In this document: piece by piece, positions 25,613 through 33,450 of the stretch
How the letters are laid out: each line of letters starts with the position of its first letter
Position numbering within the stretch: position 1 is the stretch's first letter
Assembly: GCA_028818385.1 (NCBI GenBank)
Contig: JAPPNY010000076.1
Coordinates: forward strand, 24,342 to 67,858
Direction: 5' to 3'
Length of the DNA: 43,517 bases
From: Spirochaetaceae bacterium
GTDB lineage: Bacteria > Spirochaetota > Spirochaetia > SZUA-6 > Bin103
The notes under the pieces: generated by a model
What the model was told of the DNA's origin: nothing
The model's input: only the letters and a program-made list of their open reading frames with translations
Databases searched by the model: none
Made by a program: the position numbers and the translations under genes

Positions 25613-26437
25613 TCAGCGGGCCCGCCACCGCCCGATCGCCTCGGCGACGCCGCAGTGGCCACCAGCGGCGACCACGTCGTGGCGGGCGCGCAGATCGGGC
25701 GCCGCGTTGGCGACCACGTAGCTGGCACCGGCCCACTCGAGCAGATCGCCGTCGTTGTAGTCGTTGCCGACCGCGCAGACGTCTCCGCGACGGATGCCGT
25801 GCCGCGCCGCCAGCCACGCCGCCGCCTGGCTCTTGGACACCTCGCGCGCGTACACCTCGATCCAGGTCGAGCGATGGTCCATCGGTGATGTGGCCCTGAT
25901 AACGGTGAGATGCGGGAGCAGGTTCGCGACCTGGTCGCTCGACGGCTCCGTGCGATCGGCCGGCACCACGGCCACCAACTGCGCGCTGGGCCCGACCTCG
26001 CCGTCGAGGGGCGTCGCGAACGCGCGATACCGCTCCATCCGTCCGTGGAAGTCGGCGTTCGGCCGGCCCGACCACCGGTATTGGAAGTGGTGGTTGTCCG
26101 GGATCGGCCGGTGCACCATGAAGTCCAAGTCAAAATCGTCCAGCACCCGCACCGCCGTCTCCGTCTCCGCGGCGGTCAGCGAGTGAGAGCGCAGAAGCCG
26201 GCGATCGCGCATGTCGTAGATCCCCGCCCCCGACGAGCACACCACGTAGTCGACCGGAAAGCGCTCGCGCTCGACCATGCCGAACGAGTGCAGATGCCGC
26301 CCCGTCGCGATGGCGCGCAGGCTTCCCTCCCGCCCCAGCCGGGCGAGCGCCGCGCGGTCACAGTCGCGCAGCCTCCGGTCACCTCCAAGCAGGGTGCCGT
26401 CCAGATCCGTGACCAGCAGTCCTCGGTGTCGCTTCAT
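25613..26437 (-). CDS. HAD-superfamily Cof-type phosphatase
   Basis: The 274-residue protein starts MKRHRGLLVTDLDGTLLGG, with the nucleophile and acid/base Asp of motif I. IATGRHLHSFG is motif II, KSQAAAWLAARHGI carries motif III Lys, and VGNDYNDGDLLEWAG is motif IV. The cap inserted between motifs II and III is of the C2 type, placing it with Cof/YbiV-like sugar-phosphate phosphatases. The substrate is unknown. ATG 26437 is set by the motif position. The ribosome site is weak. Confidence 0.9.
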   Translation of the reverse strand: MKRHRGLLVTDLDGTLLGGDRRLRDCDRAALARLGREGSLRAIATGRHLHSFGMVERERFPVDYVVCSSGAGIYDMRDRRLLRSHSLTAAETETAVRVLDDFDLDFMVHRPIPDNHHFQYRWSGRPNADFHGRMERYRAFATPLDGEVGPSAQLVAVVPADRTEPSSDQVANLLPHLTVIRATSPMDHRSTWIEVYAREVSKSQAAAWLAARHGIRRGDVCAVGNDYNDGDLLEWAGASYVVANAAPDLRARHDVVAAGGHCGVAEAIGRWRAR

Positions 26438-26646
26438 CAGTCGACTGATCCGAGGTCCCAGAGTCGAGCGTCCGGCACCCCCGGAACACGCTCGTGATCC
26501 TCGATCATGCGGGATGATACGTAGTTCGCGACACCTCGGCAAAACGGAGCGCCAGCAGTACCACGGAGCGGTGACTCGGCCGGAGCTGTCCGGCGCTGAC
26601 ACCTCAGGGAACTGCAGAATGAGGCGAGGCGCACAGAACGAGGGGT

Positions 26647-26675
26647 TTGGCGAGCCGGCCCGTGCGCGCTACATT
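26647..26675 (+). promoter_or_regulatory. Sigma-70-like promoter for the SHOCT-like gene
   Basis: TTGGCG (26647-26652), a 17-base spacer and TACATT (26670-26675), 18 bases before the ATG at 26694. A ribosome site (AAGGGGG) lies between. Spacing is ideal and both boxes are four of six matches. Confidence 0.5.
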
Positions 26676-26693
26676 GATCGAAGGGGGTGACTG

Positions 26694-27119
26694 ATGGCGT
26701 TGAGCGAAGAGCGGCAGCAGGTGCTGCGGATGGTGGAGCAGGGCACGATCTCCGCGGACGAGGGCTCGAAGCTGATCATGGCGCTCGGCGGCGAAGAGCA
26801 GGAAGGGCCGCAGGATCAGCCAGAGCAGGAGGCGGCCGAAGAGCACCCGGAGACACCTGCGGAGACGGCCGCCACCGATGACGTGCAGGTGCGCATCGCG
26901 CTCGCCAGCGGGGACGGCCACGTGGTCACGCTGGTGCTGCCCCTGCAGCTTGCCCGCTTCGCGCTTCCGCTGCTGGATCTTCCCCATGCGGCCGTGCTCG
27001 GCGAGCACGGCGTCGACATCAACCGCATCCGCGAGGCGCTGCGGACGGGCGAGCCGTGCGACATCCTGGACTATCAGGACGAGGAGTCAGGGCACCGCAT
27101 CCAGATCGTGATCGCCTGA
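26694..27119 (+). CDS. Small SHOCT-like-domain protein
   Basis: The 141-residue protein opens ERQQVLRMVEQGTISADEGS, a helix-turn-helix-like segment typical of SHOCT/YvlB-type N-termini (short oligomerisation motif). A Glu/Pro/Gln-rich linker (residues 43-62) follows, then an alpha/beta C-terminal part (VQVRIALASGDGHVVTLVLP, then RIQIVIA at the end). It is soluble. Function is unknown, and relatives are often linked to envelope stress. AAGGGGG before the ATG and a good promoter upstream support the gene. It converges with the peptidase gene. Confidence 0.7.
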   Translation: MALSEERQQVLRMVEQGTISADEGSKLIMALGGEEQEGPQDQPEQEAAEEHPETPAETAATDDVQVRIALASGDGHVVTLVLPLQLARFALPLLDLPHAAVLGEHGVDINRIREALRTGEPCDILDYQDEESGHRIQIVIA

Positions 27120-27134
27120 CTCAGCCGATCGCCC

Positions 27135-28220
27135 TCAACCGATCACCCGCAGGGCGGTCGGCGCGGCGCTGAGCGTGCGCGCGCCGGTTTCCGTCACCAG
27201 CACCAGGTCCTCGACCCGGATCCCGCCCCATCCCGCCCGGTAGGCCCCGGGCTCGATCGTCACCACGTCACTGGCGGCAAGCTCGTTCCCGGCTTGGACG
27301 CGCAGGCTCGGCGCCTCGTGGATGTCGAGGCCGACGCCGTGGCCGACCCCGTGCCGCCACCAGTCGCCGATGCCCGCGGCCGTAAGCTCTTCGTGCGCGG
27401 CGTCGTTGAGGTCGTCGCTGACGACCCCGGGACCCACCAGCGCGAGCGCCCGGTCGTGCGCCCGCAGCACCGCGGCGTGCACGCGGCGCTGTTCGGCGTC
27501 GGGCTCGCCGACCACCCAGGCGCGGGTGAGGTCGCTGCGGTAGCCGCCCACCGTGGCGCCGCAGTCGATGCACACCAGGTCGCCGGCGGCGAGCCGGCGG
27601 TCGGTCGGCAGCGCGTGCGGGAGCGCGCTGTGGGGGCCTGCGGCCACGATGGTCGGGAAGGCCGCCTCCTCCGAGCCGCGGCGCCGCATCTGCAGCTCGA
27701 GCTCCAGCGCGATGTCGCGCTCGGCCGCTCCGGCGCGCGCCAGGCGGGCCGTCGCGTCCAGCGCGGCGTCGACGATGCGTGCGGCGGACTCGATACTGGC
27801 GATCTCCTCCGGCCTCTTGCACCGGCGCCGTTCCTGTACCAGTCCTTCGGCCGGCACGAAGCAGGCGCTTCCGGCATCCCGGAGCCTGTCCAGCATCCCG
27901 GCGGTGACGCCCTCCGGCTCGTACCCGACCCGCGAGAAGCCCCGAGAGCGGCAGGACTCGCCGATCATCTCGGCAGGGTTTCCTCCGGCGGGGAATATCT
28001 CCACCTCCCAGTCCGGGCACTCGGCGGGGGCTTGTTCCTGATAGCGTCCGTCGGTGAGCAGCACGCGCTGGCCGCGGGCGATCAGCAGGGCGGCCGAGCT
28101 GCCGGAGAAGCCGCTCAGGTAGCGGACGTCGGTTCGCGGCAACCCTTCGCCGTGCAGGCAGAGCAACGCGTCGACGCCGGCGTCGAGAGCTGCAGCGACC
28201 GCGTCCGCTCGCTCGCGCAC
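27135..28220 (-). CDS. Xaa-Pro peptidase, M24 family
   Basis: The 361-residue protein has a creatinase-type N-terminal domain (VRYLSGFSGSSAALLI, LLTDGRYQEQA) and an M24 catalytic domain. The metal ligands are two Asp in CIDCGATVGGYRSDLTR, His in HGVGHGVGLDIHE, Glu in TIEPGAY and Glu in GGIRVEDLV. Such enzymes remove N-terminal residues before proline, with two metal ions, in the cytoplasm. The start is GTG 28220, one base after the stop of the VKOR-DsbA gene, so the two are translationally coupled. Confidence 0.9.
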   Translation of the reverse strand: MRERADAVAAALDAGVDALLCLHGEGLPRTDVRYLSGFSGSSAALLIARGQRVLLTDGRYQEQAPAECPDWEVEIFPAGGNPAEMIGESCRSRGFSRVGYEPEGVTAGMLDRLRDAGSACFVPAEGLVQERRRCKRPEEIASIESAARIVDAALDATARLARAGAAERDIALELELQMRRRGSEEAAFPTIVAAGPHSALPHALPTDRRLAAGDLVCIDCGATVGGYRSDLTRAWVVGEPDAEQRRVHAAVLRAHDRALALVGPGVVSDDLNDAAHEELTAAGIGDWWRHGVGHGVGLDIHEAPSLRVQAGNELAASDVVTIEPGAYRAGWGGIRVEDLVLVTETGARTLSAAPTALRVIG

Positions 28221-28221
28221 C

Positions 28222-29490
28222 TCAGCCGCCGCGGGCCTCGACGATCAGCGAGCGAATGATCGAGAATTCGTCGCGGTTCGACGGCACGCGGGCGCGGAGG
28301 AACTGGCGGCCGTTGATGAACAGCGTCGGCGTGGCGGTCAGGCCGGCTCGGCCCGCCTCTGCGATGTCGGCTTCGATCTTGGCGCGCACCTTCCGGTCGT
28401 CCAGGGCGGTGCGGGCGAGCTCGGGATCGCTCACGCCCACCTTCTGGGCATAGTCGACCAGACGGTTCGGGCCGTACCGCTGGAAGTTCGCGAACAGCGT
28501 GTCGTTGTACTCCCAGAACTTTCCTTCCTGATACGCGACGTAGGCGGCCGCCGCGGCGGCGCAGGAACTGCTGCGGCTGGTGCTCGGCATGGACCGGTTG
28601 CAGGTGCCGTCGAGCGGGTAGAACTTGTAGACCAGCCGTGCCTCGGCGAATGCGTTTGCCACCTCGACGATCCTGGGGTCGAAGTAGTGACAGGCCGGAC
28701 AGTTGTAGTCGGCGAAGACCACCAGGGTAACCGGCGCGTCAGGATCGCCGAGTTGCGGGCTGTCGCTCAACTCGAACTCGAAGCGCCTGAATGCCAAGTA
28801 GCGGTCGGCAAGCCGCTGCGAGTCGCGCGCTTCGAATATCTGCTGTTCCAGAAGCTGCCGCTCCGCGCCCGAGGACAGGCCCCAGGTCGCGGCCACCGCC
28901 ACGACGATGCCGATGCAGCCGGCCATGACTCCGGGCCCGATTGCGGGGCCGGCGATCGACTTCACCGCCCGCTTCAGCCGCTCGGCGCCGCCGGCCAGGC
29001 CGAACACCAGGGTCCCTGCCAGCGCCAGGTTCACGAGCTGCAGCGCCGTGCAGTACAGACAGAGCGCCCTGATGACGAAGAAGGAGATCACTGCCAGCAC
29101 CACCGACACCGCCGTCGCGGCCAGCGCCAGGACGGCGCTGCCGCCGACCAGCCCCTGGCGGACGCGGGTGCTGAAGTGCGCCACCACCAGCGCCGCCAGC
29201 ACGGCGGCGTGCATCCCCAGCCCGAACGCGGAAATCGGCACGCCGCCGATGGCCGCGAACGGCGACGCGCTGATGCGGTCACAGTCCACGTAGGAGTTGA
29301 TGGCGCAGCCGGTAGCCGCTCCCAGGACGGTGTGGTGGTAGTAGCCGAGGGTCAGGAGGAAGCCGAGCACGGCGCCGGCCAGCGCCAGAGCGACGGCTAT
29401 GTACGGGATTGCGCTGTTGCGGAACAGCTCGGCCGGCGCTGCCGGCTGCTGGATGGTCTTGGCGGCAGTTGTCGGGGCGTTCTTTGCCAC
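28222..29490 (-). CDS. Vitamin K epoxide reductase-DsbA fusion (disulfide-forming enzyme)
   Basis: The 422-residue protein has four to five membrane segments (residues 28-165) with the VKOR Cys pairs: loop Cys62 and Cys70 (GCAINSYVDCDR) and active CLYC (144-147). A fifth segment follows (about 185-205), then an extracytoplasmic DsbA/thioredoxin domain with CPAC (264-267), cis-Pro in TATPTLFINGR, and two extra Cys. It passes electrons from substrate thiols through the thioredoxin domain to quinone. GAGGAG seven to eight bases before GTG 29490 fixes the start. The fusion makes the DsbA-DsbB relay one protein. It could fold Cys-rich secreted proteins such as the one at 5631-6065. Confidence 0.9.
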   Translation of the reverse strand: MAKNAPTTAAKTIQQPAAPAELFRNSAIPYIAVALALAGAVLGFLLTLGYYHHTVLGAATGCAINSYVDCDRISASPFAAIGGVPISAFGLGMHAAVLAALVVAHFSTRVRQGLVGGSAVLALAATAVSVVLAVISFFVIRALCLYCTALQLVNLALAGTLVFGLAGGAERLKRAVKSIAGPAIGPGVMAGCIGIVVAVAATWGLSSGAERQLLEQQIFEARDSQRLADRYLAFRRFEFELSDSPQLGDPDAPVTLVVFADYNCPACHYFDPRIVEVANAFAEARLVYKFYPLDGTCNRSMPSTSRSSSCAAAAAAYVAYQEGKFWEYNDTLFANFQRYGPNRLVDYAQKVGVSDPELARTALDDRKVRAKIEADIAEAGRAGLTATPTLFINGRQFLRARVPSNRDEFSIIRSLIVEARGG

Positions 29491-29639
29491 GTTCTACTCC
29501 TCTACTGCGTATGCCCGATGCATGCCGTCGCCGGCGGGTCCCGGTGACGGACTCTCACCTGAGAATATCGTCCGCCCGGACGGTCGGTACAACCCCTGTG
29601 TCATGCGATGCGGTGCGCCCGTGACCTGACACGCCAGGA

Positions 29640-29668
29640 TGGACATGAATACGGAAATCCCGTATTTA
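29640..29668 (+). promoter_or_regulatory. Promoter and palindromic operator of the second VapBC pair
   Basis: AATACGG-AAATC-CCGTATT (29648-29666) is a perfect seven-base-arm palindrome. TGGACA (29640-29645) and TATTTA (29663-29668), spaced by 17 bases, frame it as -35 and -10, so a bound repressor would block the promoter. Transcription from this -10 would start at about the A of the vapB ATG (29675), and no Shine-Dalgarno site is present, so the mRNA may be leaderless. Confidence 0.5.
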
Positions 29669-29674
29669 TGGTCC

Positions 29675-29929
29675 ATGAAGACAACCATCGAGGTTCGTGA
29701 CGACGTGTTGCGTCGAGCCAAGGCCAGGGCCGCGCTGCGCGGCGAGCCACTCAGTCGCTTCATCGAGGTCTCGATCGAGCGTGCCTTGACAGAGGAAGAG
29801 CCGGACTCTTCGTCATGGGCGGACTGGGCCCTGAGTCTTCCGCCCGTCTCTTCGAAATCCATCGTGGAGTTGAACGAAGCGTTGAGCGGCCCCGGCTTCC
29901 GTCCGATCGATCCCGAGATGTGGCGGTGA
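29675..29929 (+). CDS. vapB: VapB-type antitoxin, second pair
   Basis: The 84-residue protein begins MKTTIEVRDDVLRRAKARAA, a ribbon-helix-helix motif, with GEPLSRFIEVSIERAL as the second helix. A C-terminal tail (SIVELNEALSGPGFRPIDPE) should bind the toxin. The frame extends 12 codons upstream to ATG 29639, but that part overlaps the operator and is not family-like. It overlaps vapC by four bases (GTGA) and is unrelated in sequence to the antitoxin at 25278. Confidence 0.82.
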   Translation: MKTTIEVRDDVLRRAKARAALRGEPLSRFIEVSIERALTEEEPDSSSWADWALSLPPVSSKSIVELNEALSGPGFRPIDPEMWR

Positions 29930-30303
29930 TCCTGGACACGAATGCGCTGTCCTCGCTTGCAGGGAAGGACGCGCGACTGGTCGCCAGACTCCGCAACGCG
30001 CGTCGAGTCGTCGTGACGCTGATCAGCCTGGGAGAGTTCACCTATGGCATCAGGCAATCGCGTTCGGCGTCCGAGCTGGAAGTCTGGCTGCAGCGGTTCC
30101 TCAGCCGAGCCCAAGTCCTGACGCTCGATCTGCGGACGATCGACCACTACGCTGCCGTGCGTACCGAGTTGCGGATGGCCGGCACGCCGATCCCGGCCAA
30201 CGATTGCTGGATCGCGGCGCTGGCCCGCCAGCATCGCCTGCCGATCGTGAGCCGGGACGAGCACTTCGACAAAGTCGACCAGGTTCGCCGCATCGCCTGG
30301 TAG
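29926..30303 (+). CDS. vapC: VapC-type PIN-domain toxin, second pair
   Basis: A 125-residue PIN protein: ILDTNALSSLAG with the first Asp, VTLISLGEFTYGI with Glu, IPANDCWIAALA with Asp, and IVSRDEHFDKV with the fourth acidic residue. It is a predicted RNase toxin. GTG 29926 gives a GTGA overlap with the antitoxin stop. GTG 29920 is two codons earlier and equally possible. DUF167 follows after seven bases and may be transcribed with it. Confidence 0.88.
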   Translation: MILDTNALSSLAGKDARLVARLRNARRVVVTLISLGEFTYGIRQSRSASELEVWLQRFLSRAQVLTLDLRTIDHYAAVRTELRMAGTPIPANDCWIAALARQHRLPIVSRDEHFDKVDQVRRIAW

Positions 30304-30310
30304 TCGCAGG

Positions 30311-30595
30311 ATGGCGCGACTGCCGGTACGGCTCACGCCCAGGGCGGCGCGGGATGCGCTCGCCGGCTTTGACGAGCGGGGCCGGCTGCTCGTTCGGGTG
30401 ACAGCCCCGCCGGTGGATGGTGCCGCCAACGTGGCGTGTGTGCGCCTGGTGGCCAAGGCGCTCGGGGTCGCCCCGAGCCGGGTGAGCCTGATCCGCGGCC
30501 GGCATGCGCGCGACAAGGTGCTGGAGGTGCCGGCGACCCCCGCGGACCTGCGGCGGCTCGGGACTGATCCGGGTGTCGGTCGCGGTGGGAGCTGA
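30311..30595 (+). CDS. DUF167 (YggU) family protein
   Basis: The 94-residue protein has the DUF167 pattern: LPVRLTPRAARDALAGFDER, LLVRVTAPPVDGAANVACVR, LVAKALGVAPSRVSLIRGRHARDK. It is a small alpha/beta domain with no established biochemical function, often encoded near YggT or cell-division genes. Here it follows a VapC toxin by seven bases and converges on the PhyH operon. The typical C-terminal end is slightly extended by a Gly/Arg-rich tail. Confidence 0.88.
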   Translation: MARLPVRLTPRAARDALAGFDERGRLLVRVTAPPVDGAANVACVRLVAKALGVAPSRVSLIRGRHARDKVLEVPATPADLRRLGTDPGVGRGGS

Positions 30596-30601
30596 GCCGG
30601 T

Positions 30602-31381
30602 TCAGTCCCCGGGCAGCACCACCGGGTGAAAGAACATCCGGCGCGCGGGCGAGAGCCCGGCATAGAAGGCCGGCGGATAGGAGGTGGGCTCGGGGCTGGC
30701 CGCCATCCAGGGGTGCTCATAGGCGTAGTAGAGGATGATCCGCTCGCCGTCGTCGCGGCGCGAGGGTCCCCTCGTATGCCAGAGGGCGTTGTGGAACATC
30801 ACGCAGGAGCCCTGCGGGCAGCAGAGCTGCACCGCGCCCGGCAGCGACTCGAACCCCCGCAGGTCGCGCTCGTCCGGAGCCACCCGCGCGCGGTGCGATC
30901 CCGGCACCACGGTCAGGTTGCCCTGGTCGGGGGTGCTCATGTCAGAGAGGAAGTAGGCGATCTTGAGCTGGAGCAGGGGGATGTAAGGCCCGAGCCCGCG
31001 GTAGCCGTTGTCGGCGCCGTCGATGTGCCAGCCGGCTCCGTGGCCGCTGGCGCCATGCTCCCAGAAGGCGTCGGATGCGTGGAAGTGCGGCTTCTCGTTG
31101 AACAGCCCGGTGACATAGGGCATCACCGCCGGCAGGTCCATCATGTCCAGGAACAGGTCGTCCTCGGCCAGCAGGTAGAAGATGCGCGTGCCGTTCTCCA
31201 GATCCTGGTTGACGCGGAACACCTGTTCGCCGGCGCGCGCCAGTTCGCGGCGGCGCTCCACGGCCCCTTCCAGCGCGGCGCGCAGCCGGCCGACGTGATC
31301 GGCGTCCAGCACCCCTTCCAGCAGCAGGTACCCGTTGGTGTCGAAGAAGAACCGCTCGGACGCGGTCGGCCGCTCAGCCAT
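30602..31381 (-). CDS. Phytanoyl-CoA dioxygenase family protein (PhyH 1)
   Basis: A 259-residue Fe(II)/2-oxoglutarate oxygenase. The metal triad is His and Asp in GWHIDGADNG (119, 121) and the distal His in FHNALWHTRG, followed by an Arg-rich 2-oxoglutarate-binding segment. VVPGSHRARV is the usual family motif. It would hydroxylate a small organic substrate that cannot be named. The ATG at 31381 overlaps the stop of PhyH 2 by one base (TGATG), so it is the last gene of the DUF2277-PhyH-PhyH operon. Confidence 0.88.
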   Translation of the reverse strand: MAERPTASERFFFDTNGYLLLEGVLDADHVGRLRAALEGAVERRRELARAGEQVFRVNQDLENGTRIFYLLAEDDLFLDMMDLPAVMPYVTGLFNEKPHFHASDAFWEHGASGHGAGWHIDGADNGYRGLGPYIPLLQLKIAYFLSDMSTPDQGNLTVVPGSHRARVAPDERDLRGFESLPGAVQLCCPQGSCVMFHNALWHTRGPSRRDDGERIILYYAYEHPWMAASPEPTSYPPAFYAGLSPARRMFFHPVVLPGD

Positions 31382-32304
31382 CACGCGGGCGGCGACGAGC
31401 GCTGCACGGCGCTCTTCGAGTCGGTGTGGCGGAAGCCGCGCACCATCAGCCCGCGCTGATCGTCCGCGCGGGTCGCCTCGGCGGCCTGCTTCTCCGCCTC
31501 GGCCCGCACCTCGGTGCGGGTGGCGCGCACGATCGTGTAGTCCTCGGGGTCGCGGTAGCGGATGATGAAGACCGGCCGCGGCTCGTCGCCGTAGTTGGGC
31601 TTCGATCCGTGCACGGTCTTCACGTTGAAGAAGATCGAGTCGCCGGCCGACCCCTCGACGGGGACCGCCTTCTCCCACGGCCACTCGTGCTCGTCCAGCC
31701 CCAGGTGGGAGAAGGTGTCGACGTGCGGAAGCTGTCCCAGGCGATGGCTGCCCGGCACCACGTGCAGGGCGCCGTTGCGCAGGTCGGTGTCGATCGTGTA
31801 GCTGAGGATCGCCACCGGCCCCCGGTGGCGGTGCTCGAAGTAGGCGGAGTCCTGGTGGAGGTGCTTGGGGTGGCCGCCGACCGGCTCCTTGACCAGCGAC
31901 TGCCCCTGGCCGAACAGCTCGATGTTGGGGCCGACGATCGCCTCCACGACGTCGAGGGACGTGGGATCGAGGGCGGCTGCCAGGAAGGCCGCGCTGGTGG
32001 TGTAGTCGATGCCGACCACCATGATCTGCTTGTCCCGATCGTAGTGATCGGGCGCCGGTAGGAACAGGCTGCCGTTCGGCACCACCCAGCCCTCGGGCAC
32101 CTGCCACGCCCGGTCCAGGTCGGCGATCGCGTCGTCTACCGTGGCCATGACGTCGCGGTACATCGCGTCCGCGTGCGCGCGCATCAGGCCGCGCACCACC
32201 AAGCAGCCGTGCTCGTCGAAGATGGCGGCGGCGCGCTGCAGGTCGAGGTCGTCGACCGACACCTCCAGGTCCGCGACCGCGACGGTGGGAGCGGCCGGCG
32301 TCAT
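31381..32304 (-). CDS. Phytanoyl-CoA dioxygenase family protein (PhyH 2)
   Basis: The 307-residue oxygenase has HLHQDSAYFEH (His-x-Asp), distal VHGSKPN and a following Arg (IIRYRDPEDY). LHVVPGSHRLGQLPHVDTF is close to the PhyH pattern. An Asp/Leu-rich N-terminal part and a charged C-terminal tail make it longer than PhyH 1. It overlaps DUF2277 upstream by four bases (ATGA) and PhyH 1 downstream by one, which points to tightly balanced expression of the three. Confidence 0.88.
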   Translation of the reverse strand: MTPAAPTVAVADLEVSVDDLDLQRAAAIFDEHGCLVVRGLMRAHADAMYRDVMATVDDAIADLDRAWQVPEGWVVPNGSLFLPAPDHYDRDKQIMVVGIDYTTSAAFLAAALDPTSLDVVEAIVGPNIELFGQGQSLVKEPVGGHPKHLHQDSAYFEHRHRGPVAILSYTIDTDLRNGALHVVPGSHRLGQLPHVDTFSHLGLDEHEWPWEKAVPVEGSAGDSIFFNVKTVHGSKPNYGDEPRPVFIIRYRDPEDYTIVRATRTEVRAEAEKQAAEATRADDQRGLMVRGFRHTDSKSAVQRSSPPA

Positions 32305-32600
32305 GGATGCCGTTCCGCCGTCCGGGCGACGGCCGGGCCGAACCGCTGCGCGGCACGTTCCCGCGCCCTGGCGGCTTCGACCTCGCGGTTGCGCGGCGGC
32401 GCCGTGGTCACCAGCGCGTCAAGCAACCGCCGCGTGGCGAGCGCGACCTCGTCGACGGCGCGCTCGAAGGCCCGGGCGTTGGCCCTGGACGGCCGGGTGG
32501 CGCCGCTGATCTTGCGCACGTACTGCAGCGCCGCCGCGTGCATCTCCTCGGCGGTCGCCGGCGGCGCGAAGTTGTGGAGCGGACGAATGCTGCGGCACAT
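32301..32600 (-). CDS. DUF2277 family protein
   Basis: The 99-residue protein begins MCRSIRPLHNFAPPATAEEM and continues AALQYVRKISGATRPSRAN and LVTTAPPRNREVEAARAR, the full DUF2277 pattern. The family is small, helical and of unknown function. Its MCRxIRxLHNF opening is strongly conserved. ATG 32600 is chosen because the family starts there. A frame to 32672 has no family similarity. It is the first gene of the operon with two PhyH genes. Confidence 0.9.
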   Translation of the reverse strand: MCRSIRPLHNFAPPATAEEMHAAALQYVRKISGATRPSRANARAFERAVDEVALATRRLLDALVTTAPPRNREVEAARARERAAQRFGPAVARTAERHP

Positions 32601-32670
32601 GGCCGCTGAGTCTATCAGCCCGGCGGGCGCCGCGTTGCACGTCGTGACGAGGGCGGCGCACCATCGCGCC

Positions 32671-33447
32671 ATGACAAACGGAGAGGTCGTCAGCCGGTAC
32701 GAGCAGGACGGCTACGTCGTGATCCCGCGGGTGATCGACCCGGCGCTGGTCGCGGAGGTGCAGGGCCACGTCGAGTGGCTGGAGCGCCGGCACCCCGACG
32801 TGCGGCCCGAGCAGTTCCACCACCGCCTGATCGTGGACGATCCGTTCTGGATCCGCCTGTGCACGGATGCCCGGCTGATCGACGTGATCGAGCCGTTCCT
32901 GGGGCCGGACATCGCGCTGTTCGCCGCGCACTACATCAGCAAGCCGCCCCGCAGCGGGCAGCCGGTGCTCTGGCACCAGGACGGCAACTACTGGCCGCTG
33001 GAGCCGATGGAGGTCATCACCATCTGGTTGGCCGGGGACGACTCGACGCCCGAGAACGGCTGCATGCGCGTCGTTCCCGGCTCGCACCGGACCCGCCGGC
33101 TGCACCAGCACCGGCGGACCGAGGACGCGCCGAACGTCCTGAGCTCGCAGCTCGACGGGGACGTGGACGAAGCGGACGCGGTCGACGTGGTCGTGCCGGC
33201 CGGCGGCGTCTCCCTGCACGATCCGTACATCATCCACGGCTCCGAGGCCAACCGGTCGGAGCGGCGCCGCATCGGCCTGACCCTGCGCTACATACCCACC
33301 ACCACGCGCATCCTGCGCGAGGACCACCCCGCGTACCTCTGCCGCGGCAGCGCCGTCGAGGGTATCAACACCTACCCGCCCTGGCCCCGCTTCCGCCCCG
33401 GCGACCACTACCCATTCCGCGGCTGCGACCAGCCCCCATGGGCTTGA
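32671..33447 (+). CDS. Phytanoyl-CoA dioxygenase family protein (PhyH 3)
   Basis: The 258-residue oxygenase carries LWHQDGNYWPL with His102 and Asp104, CMRVVPGSHRTRR, and distal His189 in PYIIHGSEANRS followed by the Arg needed for 2-oxoglutarate. It lies 70 bases from the divergent DUF2277 operon and so may share its control region. It is closer to the HxDGxYWPL subgroup often seen in marine MAGs than to PhyH 1 or 2, so the three are distant paralogues. Confidence 0.9.
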   Translation: MTNGEVVSRYEQDGYVVIPRVIDPALVAEVQGHVEWLERRHPDVRPEQFHHRLIVDDPFWIRLCTDARLIDVIEPFLGPDIALFAAHYISKPPRSGQPVLWHQDGNYWPLEPMEVITIWLAGDDSTPENGCMRVVPGSHRTRRLHQHRRTEDAPNVLSSQLDGDVDEADAVDVVVPAGGVSLHDPYIIHGSEANRSERRRIGLTLRYIPTTTRILREDHPAYLCRGSAVEGINTYPPWPRFRPGDHYPFRGCDQPPWA

Positions 33448-33450
33448 GGA

